DNA of 64,000 nucleotides from positions 992,001-1,056,000 of the forward strand of contig NC_033556.1 of NCBI RefSeq assembly GCF_001680005.1, read 5' to 3'. Shown in pieces: positions 1 to 10,602 of this stretch. The translations under genes were made by a program, and so were the position numbers. The notes under the pieces were generated by a model. It was not told the DNA's origin, did not search any database, and saw only the letters and a program-made list of their open reading frames with translations. Each line of letters opens with the position of its first letter. Position 1 is the first letter of the stretch. The stretch comes from Plasmodium coatneyi. Taxonomy: Eukaryota; Apicomplexa; Aconoidasida; Haemosporida; Plasmodiidae.

Positions 1-963
1 CCTTTTTATTTCTTCCTTTAATTGGTCTATTTCGTTTGGGGGGGTAAATGCACGTTTGTCACGTTCTTCGTCATCCCCATTGTTGGCACCGTCACTTGGG
101 GTGTCCCTCTTTGGGTGGTCGTCTTCCGATTGGCGTTCTTCAGTAACTACATGATCCCCATTGGCAGGTCCCCTGTTCGCTTCTCTTCCCCCTGCTGTTG
201 CTTCTTCCCCATTGCAACTTCTTCTAGCGGTCTCATGCACTTCATTCTTCCAACAGATGGGGGTCTTTACTATTCTAGATGCGCCTCTAGAAGGATCTAA
301 CTGGTTCTCCCTTAGGACCTCTCTCATGGGGAGTGTTTCGTGGGTACTTATCACATCTTCAGCAAAGTTACAATTGGTCCTTTTTGCGTTATCGCATGGG
401 TCACTAGAGTTTTCACTGGACAGAGACCAGACGGAACTGTCCTCTTCCAGTTCGGAAAGGCCCCCCAAATCATGTGGAGAGCTACCCCCTTCAGGAAGGG
501 GATCATTTTTCTTTTTCTCCTCCTTGATATTTGCACTTTCCTGTGCGTCTTGGCAATTTTTTTGTGGTCTCCATTTCGAGTGTTCACCATTTGAGTGTCT
601 CCCCCGGGGAAGTTTCCCCACGTTGGGTTTTCCCCATTTCTTCATCGTTGGTATCGAGTTTGGCGTTGTGCTTCCCTCTGATAAATCTGACTCTTCCTTG
701 GGTGAGCCTGATCCCTTTTTATCTTTCTCATTTTTTTTATCGGTGTGGGTGTACCTCTCGGGGGGAGCAGGATCGGGGGGGCTTTCTGCCCCGCTTTGTG
801 CACGACTCACCTTTACATGGAAGGATTTCTTCTTCGCAAGGTATTGTTCCCCTTTCCTCCTATCGGATGTTCTCTTGTTTTTCACTGGTTCTCGAGTAGG
901 CCTGCCGTTTGGCAAATCATTGATGGTGCCTACATTGCAGTTGCCGGGCTGGATAATTTTCAT
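1..963 (-). CDS. Partial hypothetical protein (5' part; continues beyond the left edge)
   Basis: I do not recognise this gene. On the minus strand a single frame stays open from about position 1000 to the window edge. It encodes a hydrophilic, low-complexity sequence rich in Glu, Lys, Ser, Asn and Pro, typical of Plasmodium linker regions, with no visible domain, signal peptide or membrane segment in about 320 residues. The first in-frame ATG is at 963-961; upstream stops in this frame lie near 1000, 1018 and 1048. A 36-codon ORF in another frame (1070-960) ends in a TGA that overlaps this ATG, so the true start could be further upstream through an intron or a sequence indel. The catalytic or structured part of the protein, if any, lies outside the window. 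It is divergent from PWP2. Reading direction is secure; the start is not. Confidence 0.7.
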   Translation of the reverse strand, partial: MKIIQPGNCNVGTINDLPNGRPTREPVKNKRTSDRRKGEQYLAKKKSFHVKVSRAQSGAESPPDPAPPERYTHTDKKNEKDKKGSGSPKEESDLSEGSTTPNSIPTMKKWGKPNVGKLPRGRHSNGEHSKWRPQKNCQDAQESANIKEEKKKNDPLPEGGSSPHDLGGLSELEEDSSVWSLSSENSSDPCDNAKRTNCNFAEDVISTHETLPMREVLRENQLDPSRGASRIVKTPICWKNEVHETARRSCNGEEATAGGREANRGPANGDHVVTEERQSEDDHPKRDTPSDGANNGDDEERDKRAFTPPNEIDQLKEEIKR

Positions 964-2412
964 GTTTTTGCAACTCCTGCGGTTTTGTGTGCGTTCGTTC
1001 TATGTCTTCTTATGTCAGATGGGCTTCTCGTCGTTTTGTCTTTTTTTTTATGTTGCGCGTTCTTCGTCATGCGAGGAGTGCAACTTTCCCCGTGTTGTTC
1101 CGCCGTTGCCGTGGTGAGTCTCTTTCGCTAGGAGAATTTCCAATTTGGCCGTTTTATTATTTTTTTTTTTTTTTTTTGGCCAATTAGGTCAGCTATTTTT
1201 TTTGTTTTGGCTACCTGTTCGTTCAGGTGACTTTTTTCCCTTTTTCGTCTCTCTACTGCGCAGCGCACACGCAGACATCACGTGGTACGAGTCCCACTTT
1301 GGTAATTACTGAATTTGGGAAAACGTTGTGAATAAGGGGATGTGCTTCGTTTCGTTACGATCCTTACCCGTGTCACCACAGTGGAGCAAAGGGAACGTGC
1401 AAAAGAGACATGCAAAAAGTTCTGACCTGTTCAGGCAAAAATGGAGGCGATCTTCCATGTACGACGCTTTTTTTTTTTTCTTTCCTTCCCCCCTTTAGAT
1501 GATCAATTTTCCGTTTAGTGGAATTTGGCGATGATGAGAAGACGATGTGTGCCTACCCGCCTGGGCCTGAATTGCGCCAAACGGGGGGACAAACGACAAA
1601 CGGATCGTCTTCTTCAGCGTCTGTTTGTTACGATGACTAATGTTAGCACTGTTGTTGCTTTGAATGCTGCCATTCAGTTGTCACTACATAAGCGTCGTGC
1701 ACATGTGTCAGGCACGATGCGGCAAATATGACGATAATAACATTCCATGGAGGGGGTGAAAAAAAAAATAATGAAATGAAAGTGGAGCAACTCTGCTTGT
1801 ATCGCAAGTGTTGAAGGGGCCGCTTGGGGTGCCGACTTCATGTGTTACTGGTCCAGTCGCAAAAAATGACATCGCTTCCTTGTTTTCAAGGAGTCAGTTA
1901 AAGTTAAGGTTGGGCATGCAAAAATTGTCGGGAGGTCGGGCCTGGGACTGTAGGCAAAACGTTGCCTCGTGCTGGGGAAAATAAAAAAAGGCAAGAAGGG
2001 TCGGAAGAAAGCGCGGAAAAGGAAGAGTAAAGTAAACGCAACGGCCAATGAACCCTTCTCGTGATTCCCCGGATGGCGTATTTTTTTTTTTTTTTTTTTT
2101 CCGCACTGGGGTAATAACATTGGTGGGGAAATTTTCGGGGGCATCGCTCGGTCGGCACGGGAAAAAAAAAAAAAAAAAAAAATATATGCAAAGCATCGGC
2201 AACGTATCAACGATGTAACGGCAACGCTGCGCAACCTCGCCCCATTTGAGCCACGCAAGAACGAAACTCTGTTGCTGCTTTGAAGAAGCGAAAATATAGA
2301 ATTCTTCATTTTTTTCGAGCGTTAACGACGCAGTTGTTTGTTCCTACGTGGAGAGTTGGGATTTATGTTCCGGTCTGCACGAGCAACAAGCTGAGAAAGG
2401 ATCGCGGCACGT

Positions 2413-2444
<32 letters not shown>

Positions 2445-2847
2445 CTGTTTCGAAAGAACAGTTCGACAGTCTCCATAGATTGAGCGTCGTTCACAGTTCA
2501 TCGTAGTTTAGTTTCTGTTTGAGGGGTAAAGGGTTTTCGTGGGGTTGTGCTCAGTTGGAATGCAGTCCCAGGCGAGTACCGCGTCGTTATGCGTTTAGCT
2601 CGTCTCGTTAACACGAATAAAAGTGGTGCACGTGAAGACTGCCCAATGGCGAATTTATTTTTGTTCGCATGAGTTTGCCTAATAACATACATGCGTAGAT
2701 ACATGTATGCATCTGCTGGGAGGCGCGAGTTGGACCCCCCCAGCGTGACATTATCGTTTTCGTCTCCACCAGGTGGGAGGCTCTAACGTCTCCTTTGAAG
2801 CTGTGGGTTACTGTCGCCCCAGTTCAAATCTTACCCTCATAGTGACC
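964..2847. other. Intergenic spacer, divergent promoter region
   Basis: This spacer separates two genes transcribed away from each other, so it should hold both promoters. It contains long T or A runs (about 1160-1177, 2081-2100, 2162-2180, 2417-2444) and a copy of a short dispersed motif at 1422-1442. A 36-codon minus-strand ORF (1070-960) abuts the left gene. The longest plus-strand frames here have no domain or codon pattern that looks coding. A possible splice acceptor just before 2773 could belong to a PWP2 5' UTR intron. Confidence 0.6.
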
Positions 2848-5800
2848 ATGCTGAATTATACCCTGAGCAACATCTGCGGGTGCGTGTACACCGGGGGGAA
2901 GATCCGCTTCAGCGGGGATGGCAACTCCCTCTTCGTGCCCGTGAATAACCGAATCAATGTTTACGACCTGAACAACAATAAGTGCAACACGCTGAGGTCG
3001 GAAAGTAAGAATGACCTGAGGCACATTGTAATTCACCCCGACATGGAAATAGCTATAACGATAGATAAGTTTGAGTACGGGTGCATAATAAATTTGTTAA
3101 AAGACCAGATAATATCTCGGATCCTTTTCAAGTCCAAGACAGGGATTGTGACTTCTTTTAACTACGAGAATATGTTTTCTCCTCAAGAGGAACAAGATTC
3201 TGTGAACTGTGCATTGTTCACACATAAGGGGGAGTACTTCCTGCTTGGCATCGGGAGGAGAGTCGTTATATGGAAGAGCCCCAACCGGAAGAATAACTAC
3301 AGGTTGGTTAAATACAACGACATTTGCTATCACTCGTTGAATGTAACGTGGATAGATGTGTCAGAGGACGACCGTTTTTTTTTAACGTGTTCGTATGACT
3401 TAACCATTCGGATCCACACTGTGGAGAAGAGGCGGAAGGTGCGGCCCACCGTTTTGGGGGGGAACAAGAGCATCATCGTGGCGGCGTTTTTTTCCAAGGG
3501 GGGGGACTTTATCTTTAGTGTGAACAAGTCGGGCCTCATTTTGGTCTGGTCGTACGAGGGGGTCAGCGAAGCGGCAGGTGAAGCAGTCAGCGAAGAGGTG
3601 GATGAAACGGTCGGCGAGGTGATCAGCGAAGTGACAGACGAACCGTCTGAAGAGCAGTCATCTACATTGCCCGTCCCCCAAAAGGCATTCTTGCGCAGGT
3701 GGCGGCAGAAGAAGGTCTACTTCTGCAACCAGGAGAAGAACGAAGAGGTGACGAGCGTATGTTTCAACCGGGAGCACTGTCTGGTGGTGATCGCCTACTC
3801 AAGTGGGCGCTTTGGAATCTACAACGCACCAGACATGACCTCCCTCTACACGATAAGCATAAACGCCTGCACAATAGACGACATTACAATAAGTAACGAT
3901 GGGCAGTGGATAGCCCTTGCGGAGGCCAACAACGGTACGGTCATAGTATGGGAATGGAAAAGCGAAAGTTATATTCTGAAGCAAAGTACCACTAGTAGGA
4001 ATGTCATGTGTGTGAAATTTTCACCCATTATTAGTCACCTCAAGATAGGAAGTCACATCGTAGAAACAGCAAATGCCTACCATGAGAGTGAAAACTTTAC
4101 CAGTAAATTTGTTATAGTCACAGGGAGTGAAGACGGGACTGTTCGGTTGTACGATTACGTGAGTTATATGAACTTTGTTACGTTCTCTGTTCACACAGAT
4201 GCAGTGACTGATGTGTGTTTCCTTCCACAGGGGAATGCGTTCGTGTCGTGTTCGCTGGACGGAACAGTGCGTGCGTTCGACTTGTTGCGGTATCGGAACT
4301 TTAAGGTGTATACGGCGTGTGGTCTGGAGGAGGATGTCACAAGTGGTAGTGCTGCCTCAGCACAATTGCAGGTGCAGTTCCTCTGTGTGAGTGTGAACCT
4401 AAGTGGGAACATCGTGGCTGCGGGGGGTAGAGGCACCGAATATGTAGTCTACATATGGAACGTGCAGACAGCCAAGTGTATCGATAAGCTATACGGGCAC
4501 AACTCCCCAATCATTAAGGTTTGCTTCAGCACTAGTCTGAAGAATGAAGGCGTAATAGCAAGCTGCTCCTGGAGCAAGAAAGTGTTAGTTTGGGATTTAT
4601 ACGCACGAAGGAACAAGGGAAGTAAGTTCGACGAGATGATAAATTCGCACGACGTTTCGTATATGTGTTTTGATCCCAGAGGAAATGACATACTAGCTAT
4701 ATGCACCATGAGTTGTAAGATCCTTTTCTGGGATGTGAATTCGCAAGAAATAATTGGCACGGTGGAAGGAGCGAGGGACATTAAGAGGGGCCGTTTCATA
4801 GGACAGCAATATGCATCCATTCCGATGGTGAAGAAGCGGAAGAAAATTCTAAATGGTAGTCACAACGGGAATGCAAAAGAGGATGACCCTGTGTATGAAG
4901 ACGAATTAGAAGATGATGGGATCAACTCAGTGGTGAACCAGAACTGCTACTTCACTGCAGTGGATTATATACAAAACGGGAACTACCTAATTGGTTGCGC
5001 TAATTGTAGCGTCTCCTTATACATCTACGATACGAACCTGTATGTACTGATGAGGATAATAGATTTGACAACAAACTTTTGCGTGGATGGGATCAGGAGG
5101 GAAATTTCAAGAAGGTACCTCACTCCGAACGGGACAAACATTTGTGAGTTCGACCTCAGTGATGAGGAGGGGGATATCTACACAGACAAGTACAGGGTCG
5201 TTAATAGGAAGAAAAAGAACAACATGCTTCCTGGAAGTATGGAAGAACATTGGATGGTTAACAAATTTAAGAAACACAAACTTACGTTGAATCGGTTGAG
5301 CATCTCGGGTGATGACAGACACGTAGCCGTTGCGTCTAGTGGTGGTCTTTACGTTTTTACAAAGGACCACCAGTTTCAATACGTCGTTCCGGTGCGGTTG
5401 TCTGGAAAGAACATAACTTCGGTGGGAAACGTTACCTACAGTGGGTACCGTGGACTGGTGGCCCCCCTACTGTACCAACCGCAGTACCTAACAGAGCATG
5501 TGAATGTGCGTAATTTAAAAATCGCCGTGAGGAAGAATGAATACGTGAAGGCCTTCCTCCTATGTCTAGCCCTAAATAGCTACGAACACATGGTGGAGGT
5601 GTATGAGAAGACCCCCTACCACGTGGTGCCCCTGTGTGTGAAAATCCTAACCAAGCCGTTTGTCTTTTTACTCATTAATTTTATTAAGGTGTTGCTTCTT
5701 AACGATACGATGAAGCATATCCACCTGCACTTGTGTTATTTGAATGCCATTTTTACCAGTCACTTTAGCGTTTTCGTGAATACCGAATTGGGGGGACAGT

Positions 5801-5991
5801 CTTCCCGGGGAGGAAGCACTAAGCAGCAGCAGGGCGGTGGAGCTAGGGCAGCTTCTCCCCACGGGGTTGAAGATTACAGGAACGCGTTGCTCCTCATCCT
5901 GAAGCAGCTCTTCACGGTGTACAACGGGCTGCAGCACCTCTACGGGGATAACACCCACGTGCTGCGTTACCTCTGCGCGCAGGGGGTGTAA
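2848..5991 (+). CDS. PWP2: Periodic tryptophan protein 2 (PWP2/UTP1), U3 snoRNP WD40 protein
   Basis: PWP2 (Utp1) is a nucleolar WD40 protein of the UTP-B subcomplex of the small-subunit processome, needed for early 18S rRNA cleavages. The predicted 1047-residue protein follows the family closely. The N-terminus has the order of the human protein (a TV/VYxGG segment, then FSxDGNxLFxPVxNRIxVYDLNNNK). The middle carries paired WD40 propellers with characteristic segments such as VIVWEWKSESYILKQ, GSEDGTVRLYD, SLDGTVRAFDLLRYRNF and GHNSPIIKVCF. The C-terminal Utp12-like helical region (about 890-1047) follows a PGSMEEHW-type linker. The ATG at 2848 is preferred because it aligns with the family N-terminus; the frame is open a further 25 codons upstream but without a better Met. 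An acidic insertion (about 235-265) and a Gly/Gln/Ser-rich one (about 985-1000) are parasite-specific. The gene has no intron. Confidence 0.95.
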   Translation: MLNYTLSNICGCVYTGGKIRFSGDGNSLFVPVNNRINVYDLNNNKCNTLRSESKNDLRHIVIHPDMEIAITIDKFEYGCIINLLKDQIISRILFKSKTGIVTSFNYENMFSPQEEQDSVNCALFTHKGEYFLLGIGRRVVIWKSPNRKNNYRLVKYNDICYHSLNVTWIDVSEDDRFFLTCSYDLTIRIHTVEKRRKVRPTVLGGNKSIIVAAFFSKGGDFIFSVNKSGLILVWSYEGVSEAAGEAVSEEVDETVGEVISEVTDEPSEEQSSTLPVPQKAFLRRWRQKKVYFCNQEKNEEVTSVCFNREHCLVVIAYSSGRFGIYNAPDMTSLYTISINACTIDDITISNDGQWIALAEANNGTVIVWEWKSESYILKQSTTSRNVMCVKFSPIISHLKIGSHIVETANAYHESENFTSKFVIVTGSEDGTVRLYDYVSYMNFVTFSVHTDAVTDVCFLPQGNAFVSCSLDGTVRAFDLLRYRNFKVYTACGLEEDVTSGSAASAQLQVQFLCVSVNLSGNIVAAGGRGTEYVVYIWNVQTAKCIDKLYGHNSPIIKVCFSTSLKNEGVIASCSWSKKVLVWDLYARRNKGSKFDEMINSHDVSYMCFDPRGNDILAICTMSCKILFWDVNSQEIIGTVEGARDIKRGRFIGQQYASIPMVKKRKKILNGSHNGNAKEDDPVYEDELEDDGINSVVNQNCYFTAVDYIQNGNYLIGCANCSVSLYIYDTNLYVLMRIIDLTTNFCVDGIRREISRRYLTPNGTNICEFDLSDEEGDIYTDKYRVVNRKKKNNMLPGSMEEHWMVNKFKKHKLTLNRLSISGDDRHVAVASSGGLYVFTKDHQFQYVVPVRLSGKNITSVGNVTYSGYRGLVAPLLYQPQYLTEHVNVRNLKIAVRKNEYVKAFLLCLALNSYEHMVEVYEKTPYHVVPLCVKILTKPFVFLLINFIKVLLLNDTMKHIHLHLCYLNAIFTSHFSVFVNTELGGQSSRGGSTKQQQGGGARAASPHGVEDYRNALLLILKQLFTVYNGLQHLYGDNTHVLRYLCAQGV

Positions 5992-6428
5992 TTTTTCACG
6001 TGTTCCCAACATGGGTGAAAAGACCTTTCGCACATGTGCACTTGTTGCATGACAGCCTTTTGTAACATATATTTTGTTTTTCCCGTTTGACCTCCCCCTG
6101 CAAAAGGGGGAAACTCTTTTTTTTTTTATGAACAGGTAATAATTTTTTTTTTTTTTTTTCCAGCTAGCTTTAAAATGGCTAAGAAATAGTTAAAAAGGGT
6201 CCTTTTTTTCTGAACAGGCAATAATTTTTTTTTTTTTTTCCCTCCGGTGGGGAAGAAACTTCCCCTGCGGTAGGTGCGTGTCTCTCAGTTAACAATTCCA
6301 TCATGAAAAGTTCATGGATGTTGCAAACGGGGCGTGGTCCGCAAAGTGCACGGTTAAAAAATACATTCGACCGCGTCGGTGTGTGCACCCGCGAAAACGC
6401 AGCAGAGTGGAGTGAACCCCGTCACTCC
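5992..6428. terminator. Convergent 3' spacer between PWP2 and 1-Cys Prx
   Basis: These 437 bases lie between two stop codons facing each other and must contain both 3' ends. They carry three T-rich runs, two of which follow near-identical units beginning TGAACAGG(T/C)AATAATTTT (about 6129 and 6213), a short imperfect direct repeat. No gene is visible. The label marks a region of transcription ends; no precise polyadenylation site can be read from the sequence. Confidence 0.4.
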
Positions 6429-7091
6429 TCAAAGGGACGTAAACCTCAGGTAGGGCTTCTCCGACGGCAGTTGTATCTTCTGCACCCCCTTGGGGAAGAG
6501 AGCAGGTAAATCTGCATCGGCCACGGTGGGGAGGACGCAGCACTTGTCTCCCACTTTCCAGTTCACGGGGGTTGCCACGGGTTTTTCATTCGTCAGCTGC
6601 AACGATTTAAGAACACGCAAAATCTCGTTGGCATTTCTTCCAGTGGTTGCGGGATATAATACTGTTGCCTTTACAATTTTTTCTGGAGAAATGAAGAAGA
6701 CGCATCTGCATGTGAGTGGCAACCCTTTGATATCCTTTTCCTTTTCGTCCATAATTTTCAATTTGTTGGCTAGCTCTCTAGATTCGTCACAAACCATAGG
6801 GATCTTCCACTGGGTTAACTTGCCATAGTGCTTAATGTCTTCAATCCACTTTTCGTGGGACTCTTTTGAGTTGCAGCTGAACCCAACTAACTTGCAGTTC
6901 GACTTTAGGAACTCGTCATACATGTTTCCGAATTCTGCCAATTCTGTGGTGCACACGGGGGTGAAGTCGTGTGGGTGGCTGAACAGGATGCACCACTTGT
7001 CCCCCACGTAATCGTACAGGTTGAAGGGGCCCTCCACGTTGGACGCGGTGGCCGTGAAATTGGGGAAAGTGGACCCCAGGTGGTACGCCAT
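6429..7091 (-). CDS. 1-CysPxn: 1-Cys peroxiredoxin (Prx6 type)
   Basis: This is a 220-residue thiol peroxidase that reduces hydrogen peroxide and alkyl hydroperoxides, expected in the parasite cytosol. The peroxidatic cysteine is Cys47 in the motif HDFTPVCTTE, with the family Pro45 and Thr44 in place. The second conserved arginine region is visible as GLPLTCRCVFFISPEKIVKA, and the Prx6-type C-terminal extension (VATPVNWKVGDKCCVLPT) is present. Length equals the known Plasmodium 1-Cys enzyme. There is no resolving cysteine in the 2-Cys position, which supports the 1-Cys assignment. The ATG at 7091 gives the expected MAYHLGSTFPNF start; the frame is open about 28 codons upstream but that stretch is not conserved in character. 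It is convergent with PWP2. Confidence 0.96.
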   Translation of the reverse strand: MAYHLGSTFPNFTATASNVEGPFNLYDYVGDKWCILFSHPHDFTPVCTTELAEFGNMYDEFLKSNCKLVGFSCNSKESHEKWIEDIKHYGKLTQWKIPMVCDESRELANKLKIMDEKEKDIKGLPLTCRCVFFISPEKIVKATVLYPATTGRNANEILRVLKSLQLTNEKPVATPVNWKVGDKCCVLPTVADADLPALFPKGVQKIQLPSEKPYLRFTSL

Positions 7092-8105
7092 GGTGCAGGG
7101 TCGAAGGGGTGAGGATACAAACGCGCAATGTGCGTTAGGTGATCTTTGCCTGAGCGCACAAGCGGGACCCTCCACGAAATGGAAGAGATAACAAAACGGT
7201 TAGCTCTCTGCAATCGTTACCGCAGTTGTTATGGCTATAATTGTCGTTGTCGCAATCGGCGTTGTGCTGTTTGCGCGTGATGGTCCGCCACTGGCACGGA
7301 AGGATAACTTTGTTAAGTGAACAAGTGGAGATAGGAACGGGTGTTTAGTATGTATCCAAAAAAGGAAAAAATATATTTGGCTTGATCAAATCAGGAACAA
7401 AATGAATTGAAAAAATGAAAGTGTAAGCAGGACGGATGAGGGAAGAACATCACATCGTGGAAAGAGCAGCAAATGGGATTAACCGCTTCTGCATTTTTAC
7501 GCACGCACGGAGTGTGAACGGTTCGCAGGTAGATTCAGCGGATGCAGTGCGGGAGTGGGCAAGAGGAATAAACTAACCTAACGTTAAGTAGTATGTAGTG
7601 TGCTCCTTTTGGTACTATTTTTTTTTTTTTTGCGTGTGCCTTCAGGGGGAAGAGGGGTTCTGTGCTCCCAAGAGAGAGGCAGAAGGTACATGTGCGACGT
7701 CAAGGGGAAAGTGCAAAAGGGGGGCCGATCGACCAAGTGGTGAGGATTTTTCTAGGGGAATACGGAAAGTCCACTTCTGCAGAGGGAGGAACAGAGGTGA
7801 AACCACTTAATGCGAAGCTTTTAGGAGCCACTGTGTGTTTATGCACAATGGTAGGAAGGCTCTTCTTCGTTGCTGAAGATTGGCCACTCTGTGTGAAGTA
7901 GTGTGTCCCCTTGTTGGTACTGTGAACACACTGAACTGAACACCCCCCCTTACACCCTCCGTTTTGAACCTCTTAAAAAAGTGGCCTTCCATGTGTGCAC
8001 CGATGTGGAACTCACCAGGTCCGACCTTCAGTGAAAAAAAAAAAAAAAAAAAAAAAAATGCCATTTTAACGTTACACCATGTGGTTCAGTTTTTCCTATT
8101 TTTCC

Positions 8106-8142
<37 letters not shown>

Positions 8143-10602
8143 GCAGTTCGCTTTTTGCACATCTGTCACTGTTGACTTAAGGCGTTGTTGTGGTTAACTT
8201 GCTTAAATGTGCGCCACAAGAAACTGATTTGTGTAGCACACCCCACAACACATTTGAGCAGAAAAGGAAAGAATACTTTTTCGCCTTCTTTGTGTTATTT
8301 AAGCAGAGGTGTTGTTGTGTGTGCACATTTCTCTATGGAGGAGGATACCCCCCCGTTGGGGTGTTGCATTTTATTTGAGTAGAAACTGTTGCGACGTTAC
8401 CCTTTTTTTTTTTTGCATTACACTTGATATTTCATTTGCCTGAAAATGGCACGCTTCACAAATTGCATACATTTATTTGGTTCCTCCTCTCTGGGGTAGC
8501 AGCTCACCCCCGCATGTGTGTTTTATTCCATTTTTTTCTTTGAATGGTTTGCGAAAATGTGTGCGTATGACCTACTTCCCAGTGGGGTCCAGCGGCACGT
8601 CCCCTTTTGGCCCATATTGGGAGTGGGTTAAAGGGGGGGTCACCTGTTTGTGCCGCTACTGAGTATTCCCATCGGTGTGGCATCTATATGTGCATCTTTC
8701 TTTGCCTTCAATTTTGTATCCTTTTGGGAGCGGCATTTTTTGGACGTGCGTTTTTTTGTGGGCTACTATCCCAGCTGGAAGAACGGGTGGTACTTCGTTC
8801 GACAGCGAACTGGGGTGACCTACGCAGGTATCCTCCGGTGTGCCTCTTAGTTACCACCAGTGGAGAGTCAACACTGTGGGGAACTCTGCCCATTTTTTTT
8901 TTTTTTTTTTCGTAATCCTTACGTTGGCCACGTGTTCACCTGTGCATGAGTGTCTGCTTGTGTGTGTCCCCCCTTTACGTAAAGGAATAAAGAAGAAAAA
9001 AAAAAAAATGAAACTCCGCTGAGGGGCACGGAAAGCGAAATCAATTAAGTTACGGAAGATGCAACGGGGGTGATACTCATTTGCCTTGTCCTTCTTTCAG
9101 GACCCAAGTTATCTTCGCAGGGGATGTGTTGCACGTTGGCATGGGCTACTCGTTTGGTTGGTTGGTCGGTTGTTTGGTTGGTTGGTGGGGGTGGTGGAGT
9201 CCCTTTCCGTAGACATCCTCGTGTGTCTGCTCAGTCACGTGGGTGTTCCGTAGCAAGCATGATGAAGATGCGAAACAACAGAACAGAGTTGTCCCTTTTT
9301 TATTGCACAACTTTGCCTGGACAGCGGGGGGACGTCTGCCATGTTACACGATTGTGTGTGCTCAGCGCCTGCTTATGTGATGCTTACCCCTGGGGTGATC
9401 ATAGCAGTCACGTGAAGGTTCACCTGAATGGATTATTACTTTTTCCAGAAAGGAGAAAATACCATTATGGGGGAGGGGGGTAGTACTCCCCTTTTTACCC
9501 CTCTGTTGGGGGAGGCATTTTTCCCAACTGTGGGAGTATCCCCATTTGGTGATCCATTTTGATGATACATTTTTGGGACGCCTTTTTTTTTTATCTTTGC
9601 AGTCCACTGGGGAACCTTCATTTTGTTCTTTATTTTTCCGTGTTGACGTTCCCACGTAGCTGCTTTTTTTTTTTTTTTCTTTTTCTCGTCCTCCCCGTTT
9701 TGCCTCCCTCGACTACCTCCAACCCAAGTGCGCCATCCCGCCTCGCCCTTTTTTTTTTTTTTTTTTTTTTTTTTCCCGAATGCACAAATTTCACGAAGGG
9801 CAGAAATTCCCCTCAGAGGATTTTTTTTCCTTTGTGCGAAGTTAACGCAGCAGGAGATAAAATGTGAAGGAAAAAGAATTAAGGGAACAATGAGCGGCAT
9901 ATCATTTGTATGCATGAGGAGAAGTTACCCTTAAGTATACATGTTTGTGTCCCCAAATGGAAGAGGGTACGAATGAAGAGTAGCGTGATTGTATGTAAGT
10001 TATTACAGGCGCACATGTACGCGTATGCATACGTACCTGTTAGGTGAAAACACACATTTGTTTTTTTTTTTTTTTTTGTTTTTTTTTATTTTCCACTTTT
10101 TTTTTTGTAAACTTCTTGGGGCTCATTGTGTCGAGGTGATCTGCGTACTGACACGGGGGGAAGGTGAACGTCCCAATGATTTTTCCGAAGACTGTCCCTC
10201 AGATTTCACCGCAGATTATCCCCCCCCTTGACACGGCTACGCGTGCGTTTCCGCTTATGGGCGGATTTTCCCACCATGCTAGCCAAAGCGTTCTGCGCTG
10301 AAACGCCGTTTTGCCGCTAGGGGTAGTGGTGGTGAAGAGGTGCACAGGAATTGGTACTTGTGCCGTCCACCTACCGTTAAGGCATCGCACGGTTGTATCG
10401 TAAGGCAGTTCTGCAGACATTGCGCCCTCTTTTGTTAGAGGGGCTGAAGGAGGAGACCCAAGACATAGCACCCGGGGTAGTCGCGTGATATTCCTACCCG
10501 AAGGGGCTACGCTGGGCAATCTCCTAAGCTGGTCATCCTAAGCGACCACCTTAACTGTCCACCCTGAGTAGCCACTCTAGCCGTCCAATTGACAACCCCA
10601 AA
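7092..10602. other. Intergenic spacer between 1-Cys Prx and the ApiAP2 gene
   Basis: This 3.5 kb divergent spacer should contain the promoters and 5' UTRs of both flanking genes. It is marked by very long A/T homopolymers (for example about 8036-8058, 8108-8140, 9751-9774, 10061-10089) and by a GGTT-rich tract at 9154-9198. Many short frames are open on both strands, but they translate to homopolymeric or Cys/Phe/Trp-rich strings without domains. I see no RNA gene. Confidence 0.6.

Noticed and set aside
161..1117. Long plus-strand open frame at the left edge
   Set aside because: It translates to Phe/Ser/Leu/Cys-rich sequence. The opposite strand is open in a frame with normal Plasmodium hydrophilic composition, so the plus frame is an antisense shadow.
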